Shown: positions 1-6,022 of the stretch, in pieces
Layout: every line of letters begins with the position of its first letter
Numbering within the stretch: position 1 is the first letter of the stretch
DNA from: Marinilabilia sp046483585
GTDB taxonomy: Bacteria > Bacteroidota > Bacteroidia > Bacteroidales > Marinilabiliaceae
Direction of reading: 5' to 3'
Assembly (NCBI GenBank): GCA_046483585.1
Contig: JAWOCV010000193.1
Location: 1 to 6,291 of the forward strand
Length of the DNA stretch: 6,291 nt
Program-made: the position numbers and the translations under genes
Notes under the pieces: generated by a model
What the model was told of the DNA's origin: nothing
Seen by the model: the letters and a program-made list of their open reading frames with translations, nothing else
Database searches by the model: none

Positions 1-1
1 G

Positions 2-616
2 AGCGGGTTTGTTTCAAAAATCAAATTAAGCCGGATTTCTAAAATGTATAAATTCCCGTTGTTTTTTATTCTTACCGGCTGCATCACAATTGCCGTATCT
101 TTTGGAAGCGCCGATCCGCTTATATCCCTGAATATTGGCGGCTTAGGAATAGACAAGGCCAATGCCTTGCTGGCCCGGGACATATTTTTCAGGGGGCTGG
201 CGGTTTTAAGTCTCATCTATTTTTATTTATTGACCCATACCATATCCGAGATCTCTGAAACAATGTACAAAAGCAAATTCCCCAACCTGTTGGTGGAGTT
301 GTTTGTCCTGAGCTATAAATTTATCCATAATCTTTGGTCAACAAGTAAAACCATGCTTATTGCCCAAAATTGCAGGCTGGCTTATTCGCATCGACGAAAT
401 AGAATCTATGCTTTCTCCCTTTTACTTTCAGCTGTTTTCAGAAAAGCACTTAATCAAACCTCACAACTGGAGGTCGCCATAAACTCAAGGCTTGGTGATG
501 GCCATTTTTATTTTTTAAATCCCCAAAGGGGCTTCCATAAGGCTCAGATTATTGCCCCCCTGCTTCTTTCTGTTTGCTTAACCGGGTTATTCTTAATATT
601 TGAGAATTATGGCTAA
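2..616 (+). CDS. cbiQ: CbiQ-type ECF transporter permease (T component), 5'-partial
   Basis: Transmembrane T component of an energy-coupling-factor importer for Co2+ (or Ni2+), acting in the inner membrane with a CbiM/N substrate unit and the CbiO ATPase encoded next. The frame is open to the left edge of the window. The ATG at 44 is probably internal, because the residues before it (GFVSKIKLSRISK) match the stretch that normally precedes this CbiQ membrane helix. 204 residues are visible; the family usually has about 225-270. Hydrophobic segments lie at visible residues 18-34, 61-78 and 185-200. The two cytoplasmic coupling-helix signatures are recognisable: MLIAQNCRLAY (118-128) and AINSRLGDG (159-167). 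The second usually reads A/S-R-G and here reads S-R-L. The stop overlaps the start of cbiO by 8 bases, indicating translational coupling. The family call is firm; the metal is inferred from the neighbouring tetrapyrrole gene. Confidence 0.88.
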   Translation, partial: SGFVSKIKLSRISKMYKFPLFFILTGCITIAVSFGSADPLISLNIGGLGIDKANALLARDIFFRGLAVLSLIYFYLLTHTISEISETMYKSKFPNLLVELFVLSYKFIHNLWSTSKTMLIAQNCRLAYSHRRNRIYAFSLLLSAVFRKALNQTSQLEVAINSRLGDGHFYFLNPQRGFHKAQIIAPLLLSVCLTGLFLIFENYG

Positions 617-1466
617 CAGTATTATAGAATTGCATAACGTCAGCTACCGATATGCTTCCGGCACATTGGCCCTGGATTCGGTAAACCTGGTAATTCCGAA
701 AGGGAAAAAAATTGCATTAATTGGGGGAAACGGGGCTGGTAAATCCACGCTGATGCTTTTGCTTAATGGTATAATCCGGCCAACCAACGGACATCTGAGC
801 TTTGAATCAGTGAAATATGGCTACAAGAAAAGCCAATTAAGAAAATTGCGCTCTAAAATTGGTCTGATATTCAGCGATTCGGACAATCAGCTGATCGCTC
901 CAACGGTATACGAGGAAATTTCTTTTGGGCTAAACAATATTTCTAAAGATGAGAAGTGGGTGAGAGCCAGGGTGGAGGAGACGCTTGATGCATTCTCCCT
1001 GAATGACCTGTCCGAAAAACCCACACATGAATTAAGCACGGGCCAAAAGAAAAGAGTATGTATGGCTGCCGTTTTAGCCATGGCGCCGGAAGTAATTGTG
1101 TCTGATGAGCCCGCGTCAGGCCTGGATCCCTGGTATGAAAAAAACATGTTCGGTTATCTGGATCGTCTTCATCAGGAAGGGAAAACCATCATCATCTCTA
1201 CACATGATGTCAATCAGGCCTATTCATGGGCCGATCATGTGATTGTTTTATATAACGGGAAAATACTGTTGTGCGGCACATCCAAAGATGTTTTTAGCAG
1301 AAGGGATGTGATTGAAAAAACGGGTTTAAATCTGCCTTTTATCGTTGAAGCCAGTTATGCTTTAAAGCCGGAAATTGAACCATCAGAGTTGCCGTCAGAC
1401 ATGAAGACATTCTATAATATGCTTGAAACCGAAAACAAATTGCGGGAAGCCAAAGAAAATATGTGA
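609..1466 (+). CDS. cbiO: CbiO-type ECF transporter ATPase
   Basis: ATP-binding subunit that powers cobalt (or nickel) uptake with the CbiQ permease; cytoplasmic, membrane-associated, 285 residues, normal for the family. Walker A is GGNGAGKST (39-47), the signature is LSTGQKKR (142-149, canonical LSGGQ), Walker B is VIVSDEP (162-168) with the catalytic Glu at 167, the D-loop is SGLD (170-173) and the switch His is 199. The ECF Q-helix region reads FSDSDNQL (88-95). Family members normally have F-Q-D/N-P-D-x-Q, so the Q-loop glutamine is Ser89 and the proline is Ser91. I chose the ATG at 609 (MANSIIELHNVSY), which overlaps the cbiQ stop by 8 bases. An in-frame TTG at 600 would add only MRI and has no better upstream signal. 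A C-terminal tail of about 50 residues follows the ATPase core, as in other CbiO proteins. Confidence 0.92.
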   Translation: MANSIIELHNVSYRYASGTLALDSVNLVIPKGKKIALIGGNGAGKSTLMLLLNGIIRPTNGHLSFESVKYGYKKSQLRKLRSKIGLIFSDSDNQLIAPTVYEEISFGLNNISKDEKWVRARVEETLDAFSLNDLSEKPTHELSTGQKKRVCMAAVLAMAPEVIVSDEPASGLDPWYEKNMFGYLDRLHQEGKTIIISTHDVNQAYSWADHVIVLYNGKILLCGTSKDVFSRRDVIEKTGLNLPFIVEASYALKPEIEPSELPSDMKTFYNMLETENKLREAKENM

Positions 1467-1540
1467 ATCAACCGGTTACAGCAGAGCGGGCTCACCATAA
1501 AGACGAGCGCTAATTTGAAAGAACCATAAATATTAAAACA

Positions 1541-2704
1541 ATGCTTATGAGTTATTTACCCATTTCATTGAATGTGGAGAATAAAAACATTCTGATCGTT
1601 GGTGGTGGCAATGTTGCGTATCAGAAAGCCAAAAACATTCTGGCATATGCAAAGCACGTAACCGTGGTTGCTCCTGAATTTATTGAAGAATTGCAACAAA
1701 TGGACGGCTTAAAATTTATCAGCGACGTATACAAACCGGAATACCTCAAAGATCAATTCCTGGTTTATGCCTGCACCGATTCCAAAGAGGTCAATCAACA
1801 AATTTCCTCTGATTCAGAGAATGCAGGTGTGTTGTGCAACAGAACAGACAATGCGGATTGTTCAGATTTTATTTCATCAGTCATTTTAGAAAACGAGAGC
1901 ATTATAGCCGGCATAAATTCGAAAAACAGAAATCCCAAAAAAACGCTGGCTGTAAAGGAAGAACTGAATCGATTTTTTAGAGAGAGCGAGTTGCTTGAAA
2001 AACAAAAAAAAGAATTAAAAGGAAAGGTTTTTCTTGTTGGTTTTGGCCCCGGAAATCCGGATTTACTCACCAAAAAAGGAGAAAAATTATTAAAACAGGC
2101 CGACATTATTTTTTATGATGATTTGCTGGCATCCGATGCCTTAGATGAATACCCTGGTGAAAAAGAATATGTGGGCAAACGCAGGGGGAATCACAGCAAG
2201 GAACAAAGCGAAATCAATGAAATATTGTTTAAGGCTGCCCGGGAAGGGCACATGGTGGTCAGGTTAAAAGGCGGCGATCCCTTTATTTTTGGCCGGGGAG
2301 GAGAGGAGAAAAGCTATCTGGAAGAAAAAGGCATTCCCGTGGAGGTTATTCCCGGAATTACTTCAGCTGTAGGCGCGGCTGCGTTTAGTGGCATTCCTTT
2401 AACCCATCGGGGTGTTTCATCGTCCGTATCGTTTGGAACGGCACATGGGAAAAACAGTTTCTGTATCTCCGAAACCGATACTTCAGTATATTACATGGGA
2501 GCCAAAAACCTGAGGGAGATAGCCCGAAAATATCTGGAAAATAATTACCCCCAAGACCATCCTGTAGGCATTATTTACAACGCCAGTATGCCTGACCAGG
2601 AAGTTATTTATACTACGATCACCGATATTGTTGAGGGGAAAGTGACTTTGAAATCACCAGCCATTTCTATTTTCGGATATACTGTGAATATTGGAAAACG
2701 ATAG
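1541..2704 (+). CDS. cysG: CysG-like siroheme synthase: precorrin-2 dehydrogenase/chelatase fused to uroporphyrinogen-III C-methyltransferase
   Basis: Bifunctional cytosolic enzyme. The C-terminal SUMT domain uses SAM to methylate uroporphyrinogen III twice, giving precorrin-2. The N-terminal domain oxidises precorrin-2 with NAD+ to sirohydrochlorin and may insert Fe or Co. N-terminal domain (about 1-155): GGGNVAYQK NAD motif (21-29); NRTD with Asp103, which aligns with the catalytic Asp104 of E. coli CysG; Ser127 at the position of its Ser128. SUMT domain (162-387): GFGPGNPDL (167-175), YDDL (192-195), GKRRGNHSKEQSEIN (212-226), RLKGGDPFIFGRGGEE (241-256), PGITSA (271-276), GIPLTHR (284-290) and YYMG (317-320), all intact. 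At 387 residues it is about 70 shorter than E. coli CysG; most of the shortfall is in the helical dimerisation segment between the domains. It lies 74 bases after cbiO and probably in the same operon, pointing to cobalamin as well as siroheme supply. The ATG at 1547 is an equally possible start. Databases may call it cobA. Confidence 0.92.
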   Translation: MLMSYLPISLNVENKNILIVGGGNVAYQKAKNILAYAKHVTVVAPEFIEELQQMDGLKFISDVYKPEYLKDQFLVYACTDSKEVNQQISSDSENAGVLCNRTDNADCSDFISSVILENESIIAGINSKNRNPKKTLAVKEELNRFFRESELLEKQKKELKGKVFLVGFGPGNPDLLTKKGEKLLKQADIIFYDDLLASDALDEYPGEKEYVGKRRGNHSKEQSEINEILFKAAREGHMVVRLKGGDPFIFGRGGEEKSYLEEKGIPVEVIPGITSAVGAAAFSGIPLTHRGVSSSVSFGTAHGKNSFCISETDTSVYYMGAKNLREIARKYLENNYPQDHPVGIIYNASMPDQEVIYTTITDIVEGKVTLKSPAISIFGYTVNIGKR

Positions 2705-2710
2705 ACCTTT

Positions 2711-2743
2711 ATGAAAAAACTAAGAGTGTTTTTAATATTTCAT
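2711..2743. terminator. Possible bidirectional AT-rich terminator hairpin
   Basis: In the 38-base gap between the convergent cysG and minus-strand genes, ATGAAA (2711-2716) can pair with TTTCAT (2738-2743), and AAAAAC (2715-2720) with GTTTTT (2728-2733) around a 7-base loop. A-runs and T-runs flank the loop on both strands. There is little GC in the stem, so the terminator reading rests mostly on its position between convergent genes. Confidence 0.3.
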
Positions 2744-3771
2744 CAATTGCCGGGGAAATGGTTCATTTCCTCCTCAACCGATAATTTGCCTTCGGTGGCC
2801 TTATGCCGCTCTTCTTCCAATTTCTGAAATGTTATGATCCGTTTGTCCTGTTTGATTCTGACCTGATTACAATGGCTCAGGTGAACAAACTGGTAGGGGC
2901 GCTCAATATTGAAATCAGGTGATTCTGACCCGGTGAAAATTCCTTTGCATTCGGTTTCACCTGCATCATTAAAGCGGGTAATCCAATATTCCTCTTCATG
3001 TTTTTCGATCGAAAACCAGGATCCGGCTCCTTCGCCACTAAGCCATTGCGCATTAAGAGGAATATTCCAGGGTTTCTCGGGTTCGGGCAATGTATCTTTC
3101 AGCAAAGGTTTGTTTTTGAAAGGGGCCGGTTTAAGAACCGGCTGGTAAAATGGTTTTGGAACCACTGATTTGTGCTTTAGTGCATTGACATTGTTCAGTG
3201 GCGTGGGGGTAAGAAAAACAAGGTATTTCAGATCAAAGGTAATATTCCATGCAGGGTTGCCAGCCAATATTGAAGTACAAACAAATCTTGAGCAATTACT
3301 GCCTTTTCGTTTAAAGGGGCCATAGGGGATGGGGCTATCTTCCTGCATTTGCCTGGCTTTGGCAAAAGCTTTCTCAAAATTGACCCCGCAATAAGCCGCG
3401 TGCAAATCCCCATCTCCGTGACATTCATGGTTTGATTGTAACTCTTCAAGAATTTCCCGGAAATTATCAATCCGGCCTCCGTCTTCAGATAATTCGGCTT
3501 TCGTACGGATGGTTAAGCCGGGATCCGTAATTTCTCCCCGCACCCTTCCATGCTTGAATGGGGCATGATATCTGCCAAAATCGAAATAATGGCACTTCCT
3601 GGTTCCGGCTTCTACCAACACCAATGCGGCATGGCCAACCTGATAAAAACGGTTGGTGCTGATGTTGAGCAAATGGGTTATATCATCGTACCATGATCCC
3701 GGCTGCTTGCAATAAGTCGCCGGCCAGGCGAGGGCAATGGCAAAACCTGTAAATGAATTATGCTCTGGCAT
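2743..3771 (-). CDS. Uncharacterised protein with a probable permuted NlpC/P60 (papain-like) domain and a conserved C-terminal domain
   Basis: I do not recognise an experimentally known homologue. The 342-residue protein has three parts. An N-terminal domain (about 1-190) contains GHAALVLVE (His47), YFDFGRYH (62-69) and GSNCSRFVC (Cys160). The order His first, Cys later, with an NCS-hydrophobic nucleophile motif, is that of circularly permuted NlpC/P60 or YiiX/LRAT-like cysteine hydrolases. This is an inference from motifs, and the substrate is unknown. A proline/lysine-rich linker spans about 203-234. A C-terminal domain (about 235-330) has W-L-S-G-E-G-A-G-S-W-F near its start and later H-L-S-H-C-N. 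From memory it resembles a Bacteroidota domain of unknown function (perhaps DUF6695). There is no signal peptide or membrane helix. I chose the ATG at 3771, which overlaps the decarboxylase stop by 14 bases. An upstream ATG at 3846 would add 25 residues lying wholly inside the decarboxylase gene. It is translationally coupled to the decarboxylase. Confidence 0.72.
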   Translation of the reverse strand: MPEHNSFTGFAIALAWPATYCKQPGSWYDDITHLLNISTNRFYQVGHAALVLVEAGTRKCHYFDFGRYHAPFKHGRVRGEITDPGLTIRTKAELSEDGGRIDNFREILEELQSNHECHGDGDLHAAYCGVNFEKAFAKARQMQEDSPIPYGPFKRKGSNCSRFVCTSILAGNPAWNITFDLKYLVFLTPTPLNNVNALKHKSVVPKPFYQPVLKPAPFKNKPLLKDTLPEPEKPWNIPLNAQWLSGEGAGSWFSIEKHEEEYWITRFNDAGETECKGIFTGSESPDFNIERPYQFVHLSHCNQVRIKQDKRIITFQKLEEERHKATEGKLSVEEEMNHFPGN

Positions 3772-5185
3772 TATGGGCGTAATTTGATTTTTCCAGTTTT
3801 GTGGCTTCTGAAAATAAATTCTCAAAAAATTGATCAAGATCTGCATGTTTCAGCTCTCCATTGGTGGCCACAAACCTTATGGCCAGCGTCTGACCAATGT
3901 GGCTGAAATTGACAATCGTTTTCCCCTTCTTCCGCAGAGCCTCACGCAATTGAAGATTGAAAGCGTTCAAATCGGCCGGATAACGTGGAATGTATCGAAA
4001 ACAAACAGCGAACGACTGGCGGGGAACCAGCAATTCAAGAGATTGATTGTCTTTTACTTGCTCTTCGGCGTATTGGGCCATATCGATCAGGTTGTCAATT
4101 CTTTTTTGGTAACCTTCCAGACCGAAATATTTCCAGGCAAACCAAAGTTTTACAGCATCGACCCTTCGTCCGCACTGTATGGATTTTTCACCCAGATCCT
4201 CATTCTGATCCAGCTGGTGGTACAGATAGTCGGTATCGATATCTGTAATGTTGTGTTTTAATGTTCCTTCTTCTTTTACCAATAAAGCAGAACAAATAAG
4301 TGGAATGTTCATGATTTTGTGCGGGTCCCATACAAATGAGTCGGTTTTTTCCAGCCCTTTCAACAGGTGGCGATGCTTTTCACTCAGAAGTAACGAGCCT
4401 CCGAATGCACCATCGGCATGCAACCAGATATTATGGTTTTTACAGATCTCTGCCATTTCATCTACCGGATCATAAGCGCCCAGGAGAGTCGTGGCACATG
4501 TGGCCACTACGAAAAATGGCTGCTCTCCTTTTTGCAAACATTGGTTGATCTCTTTTTCCAACTCGGAAGGGATCATTCTGCCGTTTTTATCGGACTTCAC
4601 CTTGACCACATTATCGGCACCGATGCCAAGTAAATTGGCAGCAGTATCAAATGAATAGTGGGCATGTTCATTCACAAAGGCCTTGAGCTTCCGGTTCCGG
4701 TCATAACCTTCGAAACGGCTGTCGGGCAAGAAGCTGTTCCGGGCAGAAAACATGGCGATCAGGTTGCCGTTGCTGCCGCCGCTTACAAAGATGCCTTCTC
4801 CCCGGGAATAACCGGCATAACTTTTCATCAATCCGATCATCTCCTTTTCTATCATGGTGGCCACAGGGGCAACTTCATAGGTGGACATGGAAGTATTGGT
4901 GGCAATGGTGAGCATCTCACCAATAAAGGCGGGAAGATTAAATCCGGAATATAACTGATTTAGAAATTGCTTGTCTCCTGTACGAACAGAATATTCAAGA
5001 TAGTAGTCTATCAATCGCAAAAATTCATCTTCAGAAACACCATCCCGTTCTATCCCGAATTGGATGCTGTCGCTGAGTTCTGCTGGATTTTTGAATTTTA
5101 CGGTAGATTGTTCATTGACATCCTGATCCTGTAAGTAGTTCTTTATCTTCTTAAAGCTTTCATCTAAAAGGTTTGTGTCATTCAT
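3758..5185 (-). CDS. Group II PLP-dependent amino-acid decarboxylase (glutamate/cysteine-sulfinate/aspartate decarboxylase type)
   Basis: Cytosolic PLP enzyme of 475 residues, typical for the family, that removes the alpha-carboxylate of an acidic amino acid. Visible landmarks: FLNQLYSGF (74-82), NTSMSTYEVAP (97-107), SGGSNGNL (135-142) phosphate-binding region, His176 in HAHYSFD that stacks on PLP, HADGAFGG (256-263) with Asp258, and DPHKIM (287-292) with Schiff-base Lys290. QCGRRVDAVKLW (337-348) is characteristic of the animal GAD/CSAD/bacterial PanP branch and closer to CSAD (QCGRRVD) than to GAD (QCGRHVD). Likely products are therefore hypotaurine, beta-alanine or GABA; the sequence alone does not decide. 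The substrate-pocket stretch NTSMSTYE matches neither GAD (NTNMFTYE) nor CSAD (NTSQYTYE). The start codon is preceded by A-rich sequence with no Shine-Dalgarno, as is usual in Bacteroidota. It is the first gene of a two-gene minus-strand unit, overlapping the next by 14 bases. Confidence 0.9.
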   Translation of the reverse strand: MNDTNLLDESFKKIKNYLQDQDVNEQSTVKFKNPAELSDSIQFGIERDGVSEDEFLRLIDYYLEYSVRTGDKQFLNQLYSGFNLPAFIGEMLTIATNTSMSTYEVAPVATMIEKEMIGLMKSYAGYSRGEGIFVSGGSNGNLIAMFSARNSFLPDSRFEGYDRNRKLKAFVNEHAHYSFDTAANLLGIGADNVVKVKSDKNGRMIPSELEKEINQCLQKGEQPFFVVATCATTLLGAYDPVDEMAEICKNHNIWLHADGAFGGSLLLSEKHRHLLKGLEKTDSFVWDPHKIMNIPLICSALLVKEEGTLKHNITDIDTDYLYHQLDQNEDLGEKSIQCGRRVDAVKLWFAWKYFGLEGYQKRIDNLIDMAQYAEEQVKDNQSLELLVPRQSFAVCFRYIPRYPADLNAFNLQLREALRKKGKTIVNFSHIGQTLAIRFVATNGELKHADLDQFFENLFSEATKLEKSNYAHNARA

Positions 5186-5221
5186 TTTGTTCGATTTTCA
5201 AACGCATATTGTTTCTTTCTC

Positions 5222-5251
5222 AACAGGTATGATAATAGGTTTGTTTTCAAA
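5222..5251 (-). promoter_or_regulatory. Candidate promoter of the decarboxylase unit
   Basis: On the minus strand TTTG (5251-5248) is followed after 18 bases by TACCTGTT (5229-5222). This partly matches the Bacteroidota consensus TTTG, about 19 bases, TAnnTTTG; the -7 element matches TA and only part of TTTG. Transcription would begin near 5216, leaving a leader of about 30 bases. It is the best-placed candidate I could find, but weak. Confidence 0.28.
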
Positions 5252-5264
5252 TTTTGTTCCATCT

Positions 5265-5453
5265 TTTAACCCGGATTATTGACTTCGTCGAACTTCGTTT
5301 CACAAATAATCCCTGTCTCCGACAGCGACTAAGATTCAGTAAAAACTTTTTTCAAAAGTTTAACTTCATCTAAGTCGGGGTTAACCTGAACTTTTTTCAT
5401 AAGGGAAATAATTTATGAAACGAAGTTCGACGAAGTCAATAGTTCAGGTTAAA
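5265..5453. repeat. 189-bp palindromic element: two inverted copies of one core (REP/BIME-like or MITE-like)
   Basis: A perfect 25-base core (5278-5302) recurs as its exact reverse complement at 5416-5440. With the outer ends TTTAACC (5265-5271) and GGTTAAA (5447-5453) the arms reach 38 bases with three mismatches. Each copy also sits in its own separate palindrome. The left copy is bounded by GGATTATT (5273-5280) and AATAATCC (5305-5312). The right copy is bounded by TTAACCTGAACT (5381-5392) and AGTTCAGGTTAA (5441-5452), with TTTCATAA (5395-5402) pairing TTATGAAA (5413-5420) inside. The spacer holds further hairpins: CTGTC/GACAG (5313-5325), AACTTTT/AAAAGTT (5344-5360) and an imperfect pair 5326-5340 with 5363-5377. 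No transposase is present, so it would be a non-autonomous repeat. The inverted repeats are directly seen; the class is inferred. Confidence 0.75.
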
Positions 5454-5749
5454 TTAAAGCGGGCGGAAGGTTGAGTAAAAAATCTCTATCCGTTTTCAAT
5501 GCCTGTAGGGGAAGGGTTATCTTCTTTTTTCAGCGATGTCAGGGATGCGGCTTTCTTTTCAGACAGGACTGAATTGATCATCCATTTTCAGAAAATAGCT
5601 CGCGTTAAAGGAATTTGGGTAAGCAAAAGCCTGTTTTCTGATACCGCAACATTTTTAAGCATGCAGGTTAAGGAATAAACAACAGGAGATAACCTGAATG
5701 CTCGGAAGCCTGGATTTTGGGATAATAAGAATCGCTTAAGGCAAAAGCT
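5454..5749. other. Intergenic stretch without a recognisable gene
   Basis: About 300 bases between the palindromic element and the RNA terminator. I see no credible reading frame, tRNA or strong promoter. The only structured part is the inverted repeat at 5658-5702. Confidence 0.5.
5658..5702. repeat. Imperfect inverted repeat sharing the CAGGTTA motif
   Basis: The arms 5658-5670 and 5690-5702 pair over 13 positions with one G-A mismatch (AGCATgCAGGTTA with TAACCTGaATGCT), around a 19-base loop. Neither strand has a T-run after the stem, so it does not look like a terminator. The inner motif CAGGTTAA/TAACCTGAA also occurs at 5381-5391 and 5442-5452 in the neighbouring palindromic element, so the two may belong to the same repeat family. 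Confidence 0.5.
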
Positions 5750-5785
5750 AAAAAAAGGCGGGCCGGAACAGGCCGGGCCGCCTTT
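5750..5785 (-). terminator. Intrinsic terminator of the structured RNA
   Basis: On the minus strand AAAGGCGG (5785-5778) pairs with CCGCCTTT (5761-5754, with one bulged base next to the inner GGCC pairs), forming a very GC-rich hairpin. It is followed immediately by a run of seven T (5756-5750). On the plus strand only three T follow the stem, so termination acts on minus-strand transcription. Confidence 0.85.
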
Positions 5786-5987
5786 ATATAAGGGCCGCAC
5801 CAGTGGATTATTTAAACTCCTGACGACAGGATTTGAGTACATCCGTTAAGCGGGGATCCACTGTGTCCGAAGACAACCCGAAGGTTGAGGCCTGCCCTTT
5901 TAACGGATAGTTTTACTCGGCAAGTTTGTAGTGTTGAGTTTAACAATCAATAATGCTGGTGCGGCATCTCTTTATCAAAGATCTTCT
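5750..5987 (-). ncRNA. Structured non-coding RNA with own promoter and terminator; 6S RNA-like architecture
   Basis: The strand is set by a promoter at 6022-5992, an intrinsic terminator ending in T7 at 5756-5750, and two hairpins that form C(UUCG)G loops only on this strand. Predicted transcript: about 238 nt. Core 5965-5794 is closed by a perfect 10-bp stem (GCCGCACCAG 5965-5956 with CUGGUGCGGC 5803-5794). Inside lie an interior loop, UUAAACUC/GAGUUUAA (5943-5936 with 5819-5812), a large asymmetric bubble whose 3' side folds into CCUG-UCGU-CAGG (5830-5819), GAGUA/UACUC (5918-5914 with 5839-5835) and AUCCGUUAA/UUAACGGAU (5908-5900 with 5849-5841). The arm ends in tandem UUCG hairpins at 5887-5874 and 5874-5865. 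A closing stem, central bubble with a small 3' hairpin, terminal arm and 170-180 nt core match 6S RNA, which binds RNA polymerase as a promoter mimic. From memory, the Bacteroidales-1 motif, also flanked by a promoter and terminator, has been equated with 6S RNA. RNA gene: confident; 6S identity: about even odds. Confidence 0.8.
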
Positions 5988-5991
5988 ATTA

Positions 5992-6022
5992 CAAAAGTAG
6001 TTTAATATGGGCATGTATGCAA
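5992..6022 (-). promoter_or_regulatory. Bacteroidota-type promoter of the structured RNA
   Basis: On the minus strand the -33 element TTG (6022-6020, in context CTTG) is followed by a 20-base spacer and a perfect TAnnTTTG -7 element, TACTTTTG (5999-5992). This is the known primary-sigma consensus of Bacteroidota. Transcription should start near 5985-5988, about 20 bases before the closing stem of the RNA. Confidence 0.78.

Noticed and set aside
44..46. ATG at 44 as the true start of cbiQ
   Set aside because: The frame is open upstream to the window edge, and a start here would leave a 190-residue protein lacking the usual N-terminal helices of the family.
887..1147. Minus-strand frame inside cbiO
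   Set aside because: Antisense to the conserved ATPase motifs; its peptide shows no family features.
1467..1540. Cobalamin riboswitch in front of cysG
   Set aside because: The 74-base gap is too short for a B12 riboswitch, and I found no B12-box-like sequence.
3772..3846. Longer start for the papain-like protein at 3846
   Set aside because: The extra 25 residues lie entirely within the decarboxylase coding region in another frame. The ATG at 3771 gives the usual short stop/start overlap and begins right before the conserved-looking GFAIALAWP segment.
3830..4954. Several plus-strand open frames opposite the decarboxylase
   Set aside because: They are antisense shadows of a well-supported PLP enzyme, have no recognisable motifs, and overlap one another.
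5588..5842. Minus-strand 84-residue frame
   Set aside because: It begins inside the structured RNA, runs through the terminator hairpin, and has a low-complexity peptide without motifs. Transcription from the mapped promoter would end before most of it.
5750..5987. Retron msr-msd or tmRNA/RNase P RNA
   Set aside because: No reverse transcriptase gene lies in the window. The transcript is too short for tmRNA or RNase P RNA, and I see none of their hallmark sequences.
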